64,000 bases of DNA from Homalodisca vitripennis (lineage: Eukaryota; Arthropoda; Insecta; Hemiptera; Cicadellidae). Each line of letters begins with the position of its first letter. Positions within the stretch are counted from its first letter, which is position 1. The DNA is taken from positions 94,108,501 to 94,172,500 of the forward strand of contig NC_060213.1 of the NCBI RefSeq assembly GCF_021130785.1, written 5' to 3'. The notes under the pieces are model-generated. The model did not search any database. It had not been told where the DNA came from and saw only the letters and a program-made list of their open reading frames with translations. Positions 20,249 to 30,099 of this stretch are shown one piece after another. The translations under genes were made by a program, and so were the position numbers.

Positions 20249-20376
20249 ACTTAGCCTGTTCTTTCCGTTAGCCCTTCATATAGTAAACTCGCCTTCGGCT
20301 CGATGGGGCTACGCCCCCAGGCCCCTAATTGGAGAGTTGGCTAAATGCGGGGATGAGAGGAGACAGGTTAAGTCCA
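20249..20376. repeat. imperfect hairpin straddling the right end of the transposon
   Basis: GGACTTAGCCTGTTCT inside the right terminus is matched in inverse by AGACAGGTTAAGTCC at 20362-20376, outside the element; TTAGCC (20269) and GGCTAA (20338) pair inside. The loop is strikingly GC-rich (GGGGCTACGCCCC at 20306). Either the true terminus is a foldback, or the end of a related element abuts it. Confidence 0.5.
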
Positions 20377-20419
20377 AGCATTACATTACGGATCTGGAAG
20401 TTTAAAGTAGACCTATTTT

Positions 20420-21300
20420 ATTGATTCGTTCCGGATTCAACCAAACTTTGGACTTTGAGGGCGTTTTGTAGCTTAACCATTAGACGTACGAGAAAAAGTG
20501 ACTGGACCTTTCTTGTGGGAAATTTAATTTCATCTTTCGATTCTGACCTCGGATTTTATATTCCGAGTTTCGATTTAGCCAATAAACAGCATGGAAGAAA
20601 AGTTTGCACTGGTCAGCTATTGTGAACTGTTTAGTGTAATGATAATAAAAACACATTCTAAGTTAGAATTTTAAAATGTTAAGGGAGTATAATTTGCTCA
20701 GGAGTTCAAATATTCATCCCAGGAAATTCCCTGTGGGGGGGGGGATTAATGTTACCGGCGGTTAAGACATCAGGGGCTGCTGGTACTACACGTTACAAAA
20801 TGTATAACACAATTGTTCAAAGGTTAAAATCTTTTTCGTTAGGAGAAATAATATCCAAAATTTTCAACTGATGCTTTTAAGCACAAATAGACCAAATATT
20901 TCAAAAATTAATGAAAATTTTGTTTAATCTACATCAAATTTAACTCCTCATCAGTTCCATTCAGGTTTATCCTTCCTAACATCCAAACCTGGCATACCTC
21001 TCAGCCCAATAATAATATTTATTTGTCATCTTGACACCACTTTTAGGATAAACTAATTCTTTTATAAATATTCAATAGACGTCGTTGAAAATTAAGAAAA
21101 CTATTTTTATTTTCAAATTAGAAATTTATTTATTTAAAAACACATTTAACGATGAATTTTCTTATGTGATTATAATTTAGTAACACATAGTATGTAAAGT
21201 AGTCAACGCAGTGTAATGCAAGACATTTTAAATCAAACAATCATTTTTATAAAACAGTGTTTTTATATAACATTTATGAGTTGCAATGCTAATTTAGTCT
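20420..21300. other. spacer, nothing recognised
   Basis: Contains a G9 run at about 20736-20744 but no coding signal or known repeat. Confidence 0.35.
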
Positions 21301-21304
21301 CTTT

Positions 21305-21480
21305 TATTTTATACGGGCTCCGGCAAGACATATGATACGTAGTTTCCGGATGTGACGTAGATACTGACGAAATCACGGATTCTCTCAACAATATCCTCTG
21401 TCACTGTCAATGTGTTCAATACAACACCCCTACAGTTGTTATACAATTTTAATGTTGTTTCCAGTTTTAATTTATATATT
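21305..21480 (+). repeat. dispersed repeat family R, copy 1
   Basis: Shares an ordered set of blocks (GG..AAGA.A..TG.AATGTAGTTTC, ACGTAGA, GTCACTGTCAATGTGTTCAATAC) with copies at 34240-34430, 34735-34835, 40600-40800 and 56700-56910. This is the most diverged copy. No coding potential is conserved between copies, so the small ORFs predicted in each are not genes. Confidence 0.55.
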
Positions 21481-22241
21481 CTAGGTCAAGCGCATTGAAC
21501 TTCTGGTAAATTGCCGCTCTGCAAAAGGAAGTCCCATACGGACATTTTTCCTAGTCCTGCAGTGTCACTTTTCAGTTAAAAAAGGGTTGTTTAACAAATA
21601 ATGTGATACGTAGAAAATCATAATATACTTTTATATACTTACCTTCTTTTAGTTAGAATGTTTAGGCTTCCATACACAAAAACAACTTAAACATGTCTTA
21701 CAATTTATAGCTTTAGTCCCATAGTGACAGACTGTACTACAGTATATTAGTACACTATACAGCTTTTATGAAATTGATAGAGAAATTTTCAATAACATAT
21801 CGATCGTCCGCAGTGATAATTTGTATGAAGATCGAATAAAGAGGGGTTCAATAAGAAAGTTTTTTTTTACTTTTTGTGCAGTATGAAACTTTAACAAATA
21901 TTTTACCAATTGTCAGACATGTAACTGATAATGATACTAACCACGTAGCAACTTGCTAATAGAATAAAAATGTTAAATAGTTCATTATAAGTCTGCTAAA
22001 GTGATAAAAATACTAATACAGAGAAAAATACAATTTAATTATAATAGATACACCTCAACAAAAACTAGTGTAGATGTCGATCGAAACTTTATGATGTAAA
22101 AGTTCTGCATTTATTAAAAGAACACCAACATTTTATGCTTATATCATTCAAATTGGCTATTGAATCCTGAAGTACGCAAAATCAAGCACGCAAACACACA
22201 CGCCGGGATATATTCCTAACGGATTGAAATATGGATATTTT

Positions 22242-22250
<9 letters not shown>
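21481..22250. other. AT-rich spacer, nothing recognised
   Basis: No gene, RNA or repeat recognised. Confidence 0.35.
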
Positions 22251-22315
<65 letters not shown>

Positions 22316-22330
22316 ATATATATATGCGTG

Positions 22331-22410
<80 letters not shown>
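22251..22410. repeat. (AC)27 - AT spacer - (GT)38 palindromic microsatellite
   Basis: (AC)n at 22251-22304, an AT-rich spacer with ATATAT runs, then (GT)n at 22335-22410. The two arms are reverse complements and can form a long hairpin or cruciform. The ORF across it is low complexity. Confidence 0.9.
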
Positions 22411-22413
<3 letters not shown>

Positions 22414-23842
22414 GTATAATTATATATGTATATGCATTAAGCTGGTTAGGCTAGTTTAAAATGTTGCATAACAAATAGTGAGGGTTAGGATATAGATTTC
22501 TTAGGCAAGTTTCTATGAGTTGAAATATGTTTTCGTTTAATCTAATGCTTATATTTATACAATAAGCATTAGAGTCCAGAGCTCTAGAATCCATTTGCAC
22601 TTGTTAGTTTCAAAATGTAAATTTTATAAATCGCTGCCTTTCGAATTAGTATGCGAAGTCGGTTTACGTAATGTTTTATGCCACATGAATCTTTGAATTG
22701 CATAAACCATTTGGTTATAAAAAAACAAAGAAAAAAATCAAGCGATGGAGATGATACTGTATGCGTGAGGTGTATCACGATCGCGTGTAAGCTGCTAACA
22801 AAATATTATTACACTATCTGTGATCACAGCGGGCCCGTCTGGAACACGAAGCCCTGGAAATGCAAACACTTAGTTACCGGTAATATTGTAACTGTTACTT
22901 TTACTAAATAGTTTGTATATAAGGTTGTTACTTTAATATGCATATTTTATATTAATATTAAATACACAAATATGTGATTCAAACCTGATGTTATCAAACA
23001 TAAGCAACCAAAAATTTTAACAAATTGGTATGGTTTTTTATTAAAATTAACAATTATTCATATTAACGAGTTATTATTTTAATCTTTACAATAGTAACAC
23101 GCCAGACTAACTTTCCGCTTTTTAAATCCTGTTAGCTTTGCATTCAAAACAATTTCTTACAATTTATAAGTAAAGTAGTAAGGAAAAGCGGAAATTATTA
23201 TGACATATATTTCTTTGATCATAATGTTTCGAACAAAATTAATTACGTTTTGTACACCTATGAGGATTTCAGATTCTAGAGAATTATACTTCAGACGCCA
23301 ATGTACAGTTTTCCTTTTTGCAGCGATCTTAGTCAATTTCTGTATATACTTGTCCTATGATTTATTTTGTATAGTATCCCGATCAAGAATATAAAAATAC
23401 TTACACAAATCTGTAAAACAAAAAATAGGTTTTTTAAAAGTCTGTAATACTATAAACTGAGGTAGTAGTCATTATTTCATATGTGCTTTACAGTACTGAG
23501 CAAGCACTACAATCTTCATATATGCTAAAATGTCCATTTAATTTTAAACCATATAAAATAAAACGAATCGTAAAATATGCTGAATAGCACTAAATTCAAA
23601 GTTGGCTGTACCATTTTAGTTAATTCTTTTTTTAATAGTGTTTTCAACCCTCATACTCTTAAACATAATAGTTCAATTAATTTAAAATATTAATATTATG
23701 AAAATCCTAAAATATATACGTTAGTTAGTGTTTTCAAGAAATTTTATTAAAACATTCAATATACTTACAATATTTTCAATAAAACGTTAAACGTAGCAAT
23801 AAAAAAAATAAACATTTAACAAGGTACTTGCTCCACCGAAAA
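22411..23842. other. AT-rich spacer, nothing recognised
   Basis: Small ORFs at 22678 and 23200 have no family signal. No repeat was identified. Confidence 0.35.
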
Positions 23843-24040
23843 AGGTATTTGGTCCGTCTGATTATATAACAGTATATTTATTTCAACGCATATGTGACAG
23901 ATACTGGCACATAACAAATAATTTAATCGTAAGAAGTAAGGGATTGACTGTGAAGCGTACTGTTTGTGATTTTTGGGAAAAAGGTACCGTTTTTTGGGAA
24001 AATTAAATTAGGCTATTGTCATTTTTAAAAATTTAATCAG
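23843..24040 (+). repeat. decayed copy of the tRNA-like retroposon family
   Basis: GGTATTTGGTCCGTCTGAT, ACGCATATGTGACAGATACTG, AATAATTTAATCG..AAGTAAGGG and TTAGGCTATTGTCATTT match, in order, the 5' and 3' flanks of the units at 11159-11400 and 10981-11150. The tRNA-like centre is mostly deleted. This shows the flanks belong to the element. Confidence 0.65.
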
Positions 24041-25189
24041 TTCTCAAGGAGTATAATTCATTTATTAAACAATATTTAAAGTTTCTCAACACATTTTTTA
24101 AAATTCGTTTTTCGTAGTAGCGTGTGTAAGGTCACTATGGTGTATCGCGTGACTGGTTTACTTGCCGCTTGGCCAGAACTCCACTATGATAACTGATATT
24201 GCATTCTCTACACTGTATAACTCACAGGTAAACTTCAGTGTTATTCCAATCTTATAAATAATGAGTATATATTCTTTTATTCTATATTTTATTTAAAATT
24301 ACTATATATAACATAAAATTTTTTATTCACACATGGTTATTAATACATTTACAATATGTCAAAATTATAGAAAATAGATTTTTACAAACCCTGTATAAAT
24401 ACATTCACACTCTAAACACTCCTTACACAGTCTTAATATATACTCATAATATCCTCAAGATCTGGAAGATAATAATTGAACTCATAATGCTTAATATTAT
24501 GTTAGGAAGATAAATCGTTGTGGTTATACACTACCAGTTTCTAAAAAATCACTTAGTTTACAAAATGTAATTACTAAATATCACTAAACTGGTTATTTTT
24601 TCTTGTCTATTAGCACAGTGCATTCATATTCTGCAAAGTTAAACATATAAATTAATCTTATTAACCATAAACAATGCAAAGATAGAAATACACCACATCT
24701 AATATGTTACTATGTCACATGTTATAATTTCACATAATTAGGCAAAATGTGACTAGGAGGTTAAAATTGTAATTTTAGAATTTGATCGTTTCTATTTTGA
24801 TTACCTATATGCCAATTTAAAAATGTAGGCTAACTCTGAGTCAAAAGTAGAGAGGCACAATCAAACTCCAAACTTCATGTATTGAAATTAAGTTCTATGT
24901 AGAATTTCTAGTTTAAACGTATGATAGTTCATTAGATAACGAGTGGGAAGACAGATAGAAATAAAATTCCTCTAGCATTTCAAATGATACGCTTTTAGAA
25001 ATCCCAGTTAATAAATATCCACTTCTTCAATACTCAGCCACACCACTAGTACATGGATGTAATACCTAACTCAACAAAGCTGCTAACCAGCTGAGTATAA
25101 AACACACGTATTATAACCATGGCAGTTTGTGTATTGTCTCGATGCAAGAAGTCTCAGAGTGCGGGATTGTTTACGCTGACAGTATAATT
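24041..25189. other. AT-rich spacer upstream of a promoter-like region
   Basis: No coding signal. A GC-richer patch (24120-24200) was not identified. Confidence 0.35.
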
Positions 25190-25199
25190 GCGCTGTCTG

Positions 25200-25320
25200 T
25201 GACGTCACGGGTCGCTGCACAGAGTAATTGCGTATAAATCAGCTGCAAAGATAAAGTCCTTTCACTTTTATCTCTCGTTTGATTCTCATCAGTATTTATC
25301 TGCTTTCATTGTGGGAATGT
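25200..25320 (+). promoter_or_regulatory. candidate RNA polymerase II promoter and first exon (CRE, TATA, initiator, splice donor)
   Basis: A full CRE palindrome TGACGTCA (25200-25207), TATAAAT (25233-25239) and an initiator-like TCACTT whose A (25264) is 31 bases after the TATA box, the ideal distance. The surrounding 150 bases are GC-richer than the flanks. A possible splice donor AAT|GTAAGC follows at 25319, so the transcribed segment could be a short non-coding first exon. CRE+TATA promoters are typical of regulated genes. No downstream coding exon can be assigned with confidence. Confidence 0.45.
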
Positions 25321-26608
25321 AAGCGGTAATTTCTATAATTGATTATTAGTTTATATTATCTGGATTATCGACATGGTATTATTGAAGAAATGATAAAATT
25401 ATAAACACCATAAGTATTTAGTAATTGTACGTTTAACATATGTAAGCAAAAAACATACTTTAGATTCTTGTGGGAAATATAATAATATTGTACTGAATAA
25501 TATTATTGTACTTTGGATAATGTCAGTTAAAAACCTTCAGTTACAACAAAAGCAGTATATAAATTTTGTGGAACATCCTAAATGGGTACTTTATGAAATA
25601 GCTTTAGTAGAAGGAACTAAACTCACAATATAGTTATTCTTTTGTAAAAACCTCCTAGTAATTCGCAAGTTTAAATCAATATGATAGACATAAATGTATT
25701 TAATGATACGGAAATAGATATAAATTTAGATTTATTATCAAGCAACAACAAGCCGTCCATATTGGGGAGAGCCACTCGTGTCTCAAGAATTCCGTGATAA
25801 CTGGTACATTGCCTGTTTTTCTTATTTACCTCTATTCATGTATCTGTGTAATAACTTATGATATTTATGTTTTTTGGATAAAAGGAACTAGTTAAACTGT
25901 TTTCTAAAAATAAAAGAACCTCATATTACAATAAGGTTTCTAATATCTAAAACAAACTCCACAAAATGCATTTAAATTGAATTAAATATAATTGCCACAA
26001 TTTAATTTTATACTACTTTACTATTAAACGAATAGTTTTGATAAACTAACAATTATAATATTTACACAAAATTATGAAAAAAATATCCAACTGCGTTATA
26101 TTGTAAAAATTCCTTTAAACGTGCTCATAAATAATAATAATTTATATAATTGTGTACTAAACAGTTAGAATTTTCTATATTAATGAACTGTTTTGTGGAA
26201 ACCAAACTGTTTGATATAAAATGTTGTTATGAACAAATTATAGATTTGTGCATTCTATTTATGCGAGTATCACGGATACTGATGCCCTGTATTTCCAGCC
26301 GTTGAAGACGTCATGGTCTTTCGTAAACTATGTACTCTGTCAATGTTACTCTGTTAAACTAGTTTACTGTGAATTTCCCACACCGTGTAATTCTTTTTCT
26401 ATGGTCATATATTTCATGTTCTTAGTAATGCAATTTTTTCTAGATCAGAGCAACGGTTTTGATCAACGATAATTATTTCCACATTTTCAAAAGTATGTCT
26501 TCTTCTATTACAGCTCTAAGATTAGTTTAATATTAGTTATTACGTGTTCTTTTAAACTGTTACTCAAATACTTCATTCTAAAATAAAAATTACATTTGCA
26601 TATTTCAG
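25321..26608. other. AT-rich DNA, possibly intron of the gene started at 25264
   Basis: No coding signal. It ends at an acceptor-like TTTGCATATTTCAG (26595-26608). Confidence 0.3.
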
Positions 26609-26837
26609 GTCCTTCCTTTAACAACTTGCTCGGAACTGAAAGAGGATGTTCCAAGCCAAATTTTTTGGAAAGTTGAATGAAAGATGTTGTCCAATGATCT
26701 GAATTGCATCAAAAACGCATTTCCAAATTTCAACATAGATGGATTTAATGTATTGGAACATCTTAGGAATCACGCAAGGATTCTATCAAACAGCAATATG
26801 AGATTTTTTGATAGACTAAAACAACAGAGCTACACAG
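26609..26837 (+). other. weak candidate internal exon
   Basis: Bounded by a good acceptor (TTTCAG, 26608) and a weak donor (ACAG|GTTTAAGT, 26838). The ORF starting at 26684 reads MLSNDLNCIKNAFP and continues about 51 codons to the donor. An upstream ATG (about 26646) opens an 18-codon frame ahead of it. I do not recognise the protein. It could equally be a fragment of an unknown repeat. Confidence 0.2.
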
Positions 26838-27074
26838 GTTTAAGTACTTACACGATAGCTGGGCGTTGTAGTCACAGGCCTTGTTTTCAACTCCGAGGAG
26901 AACGACGAAGTTTTTCTATAAGTTCCTCCAGCCACCTGGGTCACTACCTTAAATCTGTAAAATTCGCAACGCTGCCGTTCTACCATTCGACCTCCAGCCA
27001 TTTGTCCAACAGTCTACTCCGATTCACCAAGTCCCGAATTCTGATGTTGGTGCTGACACTCACTAGAATATAAA

Positions 27075-28457
27075 AGACCCTTTTTTAGAGCTATACCAAC
27101 GCTATGCAATTCCGCCCAACGTACACTTCTAATTTCAGGAAAAAACAATGACCACTCTGTGAAATTTATATGATGAGGAAAAATTTTGCTTTGCTTAGTG
27201 TGTGTCTATTCCATATGTCATTTTTAGTTAATAATCACACCTAAAATAGGTGAATTGAAACTTGGCATTTATGGTAACGTAATAAAAATGGATCTTTATG
27301 GACACAAATAATAAATGACAAAACTTTAGTAAGCGGTTGCTTATTGTCATAAGAAATTAAATATCTCGCAAAAACATTTTCTTACAGGAAATCATAAAGG
27401 AAAGTAATTTACTGGTTTTTTGACTAAGAATTTAATCATTAACGTACACTATATTAATACATTACTATTATAATAACGACAGGTGCAATATACGTCTCAT
27501 GTAATAGTAGTTACAGTGCTTCAGGCGAACGTCTTAGCTTAATTACCTTTTAATGGTTCCATAACTCTAGCTATTACTATTCCATTATCATAAAAGTGAC
27601 CAATGATGTTACTATGTAATACTATAGCAACATTAGTTTTAAATTACAGTATCAAAAACAAAATATTAAATTTTTCTTCTGTTTTACTTAAAAATATAAC
27701 TTTTTTTAAACTAAAACTTCTTAAAAAATATTTTTTCCAAAAAATATACATTATGTTGCAATTATGTAACGTAAAAATAATCTGTAAAAAAGTAAATTTC
27801 CAACTCTGCTTAGTTACATGCCGACTGTCAATACGTGTGTGTTACTACTAATTTAAGAAATGTTGTGGTGTCACTTACCTATCAACAGTTTAGTTATTCG
27901 CATGTTACTCACTTATCAGTAATACAACTTCTGTTTGATTATTTAATAGATGCCCCTTATCGCATTTTCAACTGGCTATAGCTGATTAGATGATTAAACT
28001 GTTATCCTTTGTATCACGAATATTGTGTAAACGTAGTGATGAAATAATCATAGGATAGTAAATTATCTTTATAAGAATATTGCTAGGAGTAAATACAATA
28101 GATTTTCATTATGTAAAACTAAACATAGTGTCAAATTAGGAAACATTCTGAAACTATAGTAATGTTTAAAGGTAGAGATAAAATCGCTTGTTTCATTCCG
28201 ACAATCTCTCCATCGATTCATCCTTACCTGCGAGTGAGTTTGGGTCTCTAATATATTTTCATGGACAATGTATTTCCAAAACATGATTCAATGCACAAAT
28301 GGTGGAAACTAGTAACGATGCATATTTTGCTCATTTTGCCTCAGAAGGTAAGGCGAGGGTATGATAGTTGAGCCATTTACATTATTTTGTAATATTTATG
28401 TTTTTAGAAACTTTATTTGAGTTTTGAATTGCATTACTATTTTGAGAAATAATATTT

Positions 28458-28460
<3 letters not shown>
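27075..28460. other. AT-rich spacer containing the first part of the tandem duplication
   Basis: 27840-28060 resembles 47460-47650 (shared TCACTTATCAG and GATGATTNAACTGTTATC blocks in order). No gene recognised; the minus ORF at 28069-28284 has no family signal. Confidence 0.35.

Positions 28461-28519
<59 letters not shown>
28461..28519. repeat. (TA)n microsatellite at the 3' end of the Penelope element
   Basis: Uninterrupted TA for 59 bases, directly adjoining the Penelope-like 3' region. Confidence 0.9.
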
Positions 28520-28523
<4 letters not shown>

Positions 28524-28554
28524 AGAAAAAGGCCAACATATTAATATTAATTAA

Positions 28555-28583
28555 CTATATTTCGCTTTTCGCGTCTTCAGGTC
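28555..28583 (-). ncRNA. hammerhead-ribozyme-like core in the Penelope 3' region
   Basis: Minus strand reads GACCTGAAGA, a small CGC/GCG stem with a GAAAA-type loop, then AAATATAG, echoing the CUGANGA-stem II-GAAA core known from Penelope elements. Position 10.1/11.1 pairing and stem I are not convincing, so it may be degenerate. Confidence 0.3.
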
Positions 28584-28728
28584 AAAACAACATAACAAAA
28601 CACATAAAATAATTAAAAACATACATGTAAACAGATAAATAAATGAATAAGCATAATATTCTTGAAATGATAAACATATGTTCAAACTATGGGTGTAAAG
28701 ATGTGATGAGTGTTCAGATGATTTAAAT

Positions 28729-29775
28729 TTATCGAAGATTTAATCCATAGGGAAATTTAGATTTTGTGACAATTTGACATGCTTGTTCTAAATTTCTTAA
28801 TTTTGATGTATTTGAATTATTTTTTATTGATCGTATTGGTTTTACTGTATATAAATTTTCAAAAGATTCTTCGTGTATTTTACTATGAATGACTAATGGT
28901 TTTGATTCATCATTATGCTTAAAATCATAACGGTGACCTGTCATTCTTATTCTTAAATTATTTGTTGTAGAGCCAATGTAGTCTTTAGGACATTTTTTAC
29001 ACTGAATTTGGTATACTACATTTTTTGTATCACATGTCAAATTTCCAATAATTTTGTATACTTTTTTAGTTGAACTACTTTCGAATTTTGATGACTCTTG
29101 TATTTGATTGCACACCATGCATCTTGATTTATTACATGGATGTGCTCCTTTAAATTTATTTTCATTTTCCACATCAGAATCAGCTGGTAATTTTGGTTTC
29201 GATATAATGTCCTTTAAGATAGGAGGTCTTTTAAAAACAATACGTGGAATACATTTTAGAAATGAGTCTGTCAGTGGAGAATTTTGAAGAATTTTGTAAG
29301 CTACTTTAAAAATGTTATTAATTTTGTAAAGACCAGGATGATATTGTGTTATTAATTTAGGCTCATCATAATATTTCTTTTTGACATAATTGTTATTAAG
29401 GTTACTTTCATTGAGCTGTAGCTTCTCATTCAATAGCTTCTCAGGATATCCTCGTTTTAAAAAAGCATCATATATGTTACTAAAATAATTTTTAAGATCT
29501 TCACTGCATAATTTAGTTGCTCGTGTAGCCAAGCTTTTGGGAATTGATCTTTTTACATATACAGGGTGACAACTGTTGTAGTGTAGATATTGAAAAGTGT
29601 TGGTAGGTTTTACATTAATTTTGTGTTTCAAGTAACCTTTCTTGATGTAAACGTCAATATCCAGAAATGTAACTGACTCTGTTGAAATTTTCCAAGTAAA
29701 TTTTAAATTGTTATCGAAGGAGTTCAATGCGTTTAAGAAATCTAAAAGTTTTTCATAACTCTCTGTCCATTCTGC
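28729..29775 (-). pseudogene. Penelope polyprotein: end of reverse transcriptase plus GIY-YIG endonuclease
   Basis: The frame is open for 348 codons from just after a TGA (29776-29778) to the stop at 28729, with no frameshift. There is no natural start, because the 5' part of the gene is gone. Order: RT palm/thumb end (TFLDIDVYIKKGYLKHKIN, about 35 codons in), a linker with KCIPRIVFKRPP, a CX2-type cysteine motif (CNKSRCMVC), then the GIY-YIG nuclease. In that nuclease the catalytic GIY is read as VVYQIQCKKC and YIG as DYIGST, followed by the Arg/His block (LRIRMTGHRYDFKH) and Glu region. Penelope elements prime their own RNA with this nuclease. The intact but truncated frame points to a fairly recent insertion. 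Confidence 0.85.
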
Positions 29776-29907
29776 TCATTAGCAAACATGTTATTGTAGG
29801 TTATATATATATTGTAATATTATTGTTACAAATATTTATTAGGTCTTACTTTGCAGATTAGTGCTTTAAAAATCATAACAAGATGTATTCTTTTCTAATT
29901 ATTGAGC

Positions 29908-29952
29908 CTAACCTGATGATGACATCGTTGATGTTAAAAAATTATAGTAAAT
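29908..29952 (+). ncRNA. second hammerhead-like core, plus strand, to the right of the Penelope element
   Basis: CCTGATGATG, then ACATC-GTT-GATGT as a perfect 5-bp stem, then TAAAAAATTATAG. The layout matches the minus-strand word at 28555-28583 (ACCTGA-GA, stem, A-run, TATAGT). It may be an inverted Penelope terminal segment. Confidence 0.3.
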
Positions 29953-30099
29953 TATATAGTTTGACGTGATGTGACGAATAGTTACAAATAATAACATGTA
30001 TTATACATCCAAAAATACAAAAAGTTAATCAACGTCATTAATAGCTCAAACAGCCATTATGAATATGCAGGTCACGTTTTATTTTCTGTAAAATTAGTT

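Larger units (their letters stand above)
17552..20265 (-). mobile_element. complete-looking DNA transposon, 2.7 kb, perfect 24-bp terminal inverted repeats
   Basis: Left terminus 17552-17575 begins GAAAGAACAGGCTAAGTCC, and the right terminus 20242-20265 is its exact reverse complement over 24 bases. Between them lies one minus-strand transposase gene (17923-19909) with a polyadenylation signal. Subterminal copies of the terminal word lie at 17775-17791 on the left, and at 20065-20086, 20095-20116 and 20150-20170 on the right, as expected of transposase binding sites. CTTCATAT occurs 2 bases outside the left end (17542-17549) and 8 bases outside the right end (20274-20281). This could be a target duplication if the true right end lies further out, or chance. 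The superfamily is not certain (Sola-, Kolobok- and other DDE groups are candidates). Confidence 0.85.
28520..29790 (-). mobile_element. Penelope-like retroelement, 5'-truncated
   Basis: The minus-strand coding region ends at 28729, with a 200-base 3' segment to the (TA)n tract. Most of the reverse transcriptase is missing upstream. The 3' segment contains a CTGAAGA...AAA hammerhead-like word (see separate entry). The right edge near 29780-29790 merges into AT-rich DNA. Confidence 0.85.

Noticed and set aside
26684..27073. 129-codon ORF as a gene
   Set aside because: The second half beyond a possible donor at 26838 is GC-richer and looks unrelated (Ser/Arg-rich, antisense-like); I recognise no family, so only the weak exon candidate 26609-26837 is listed.
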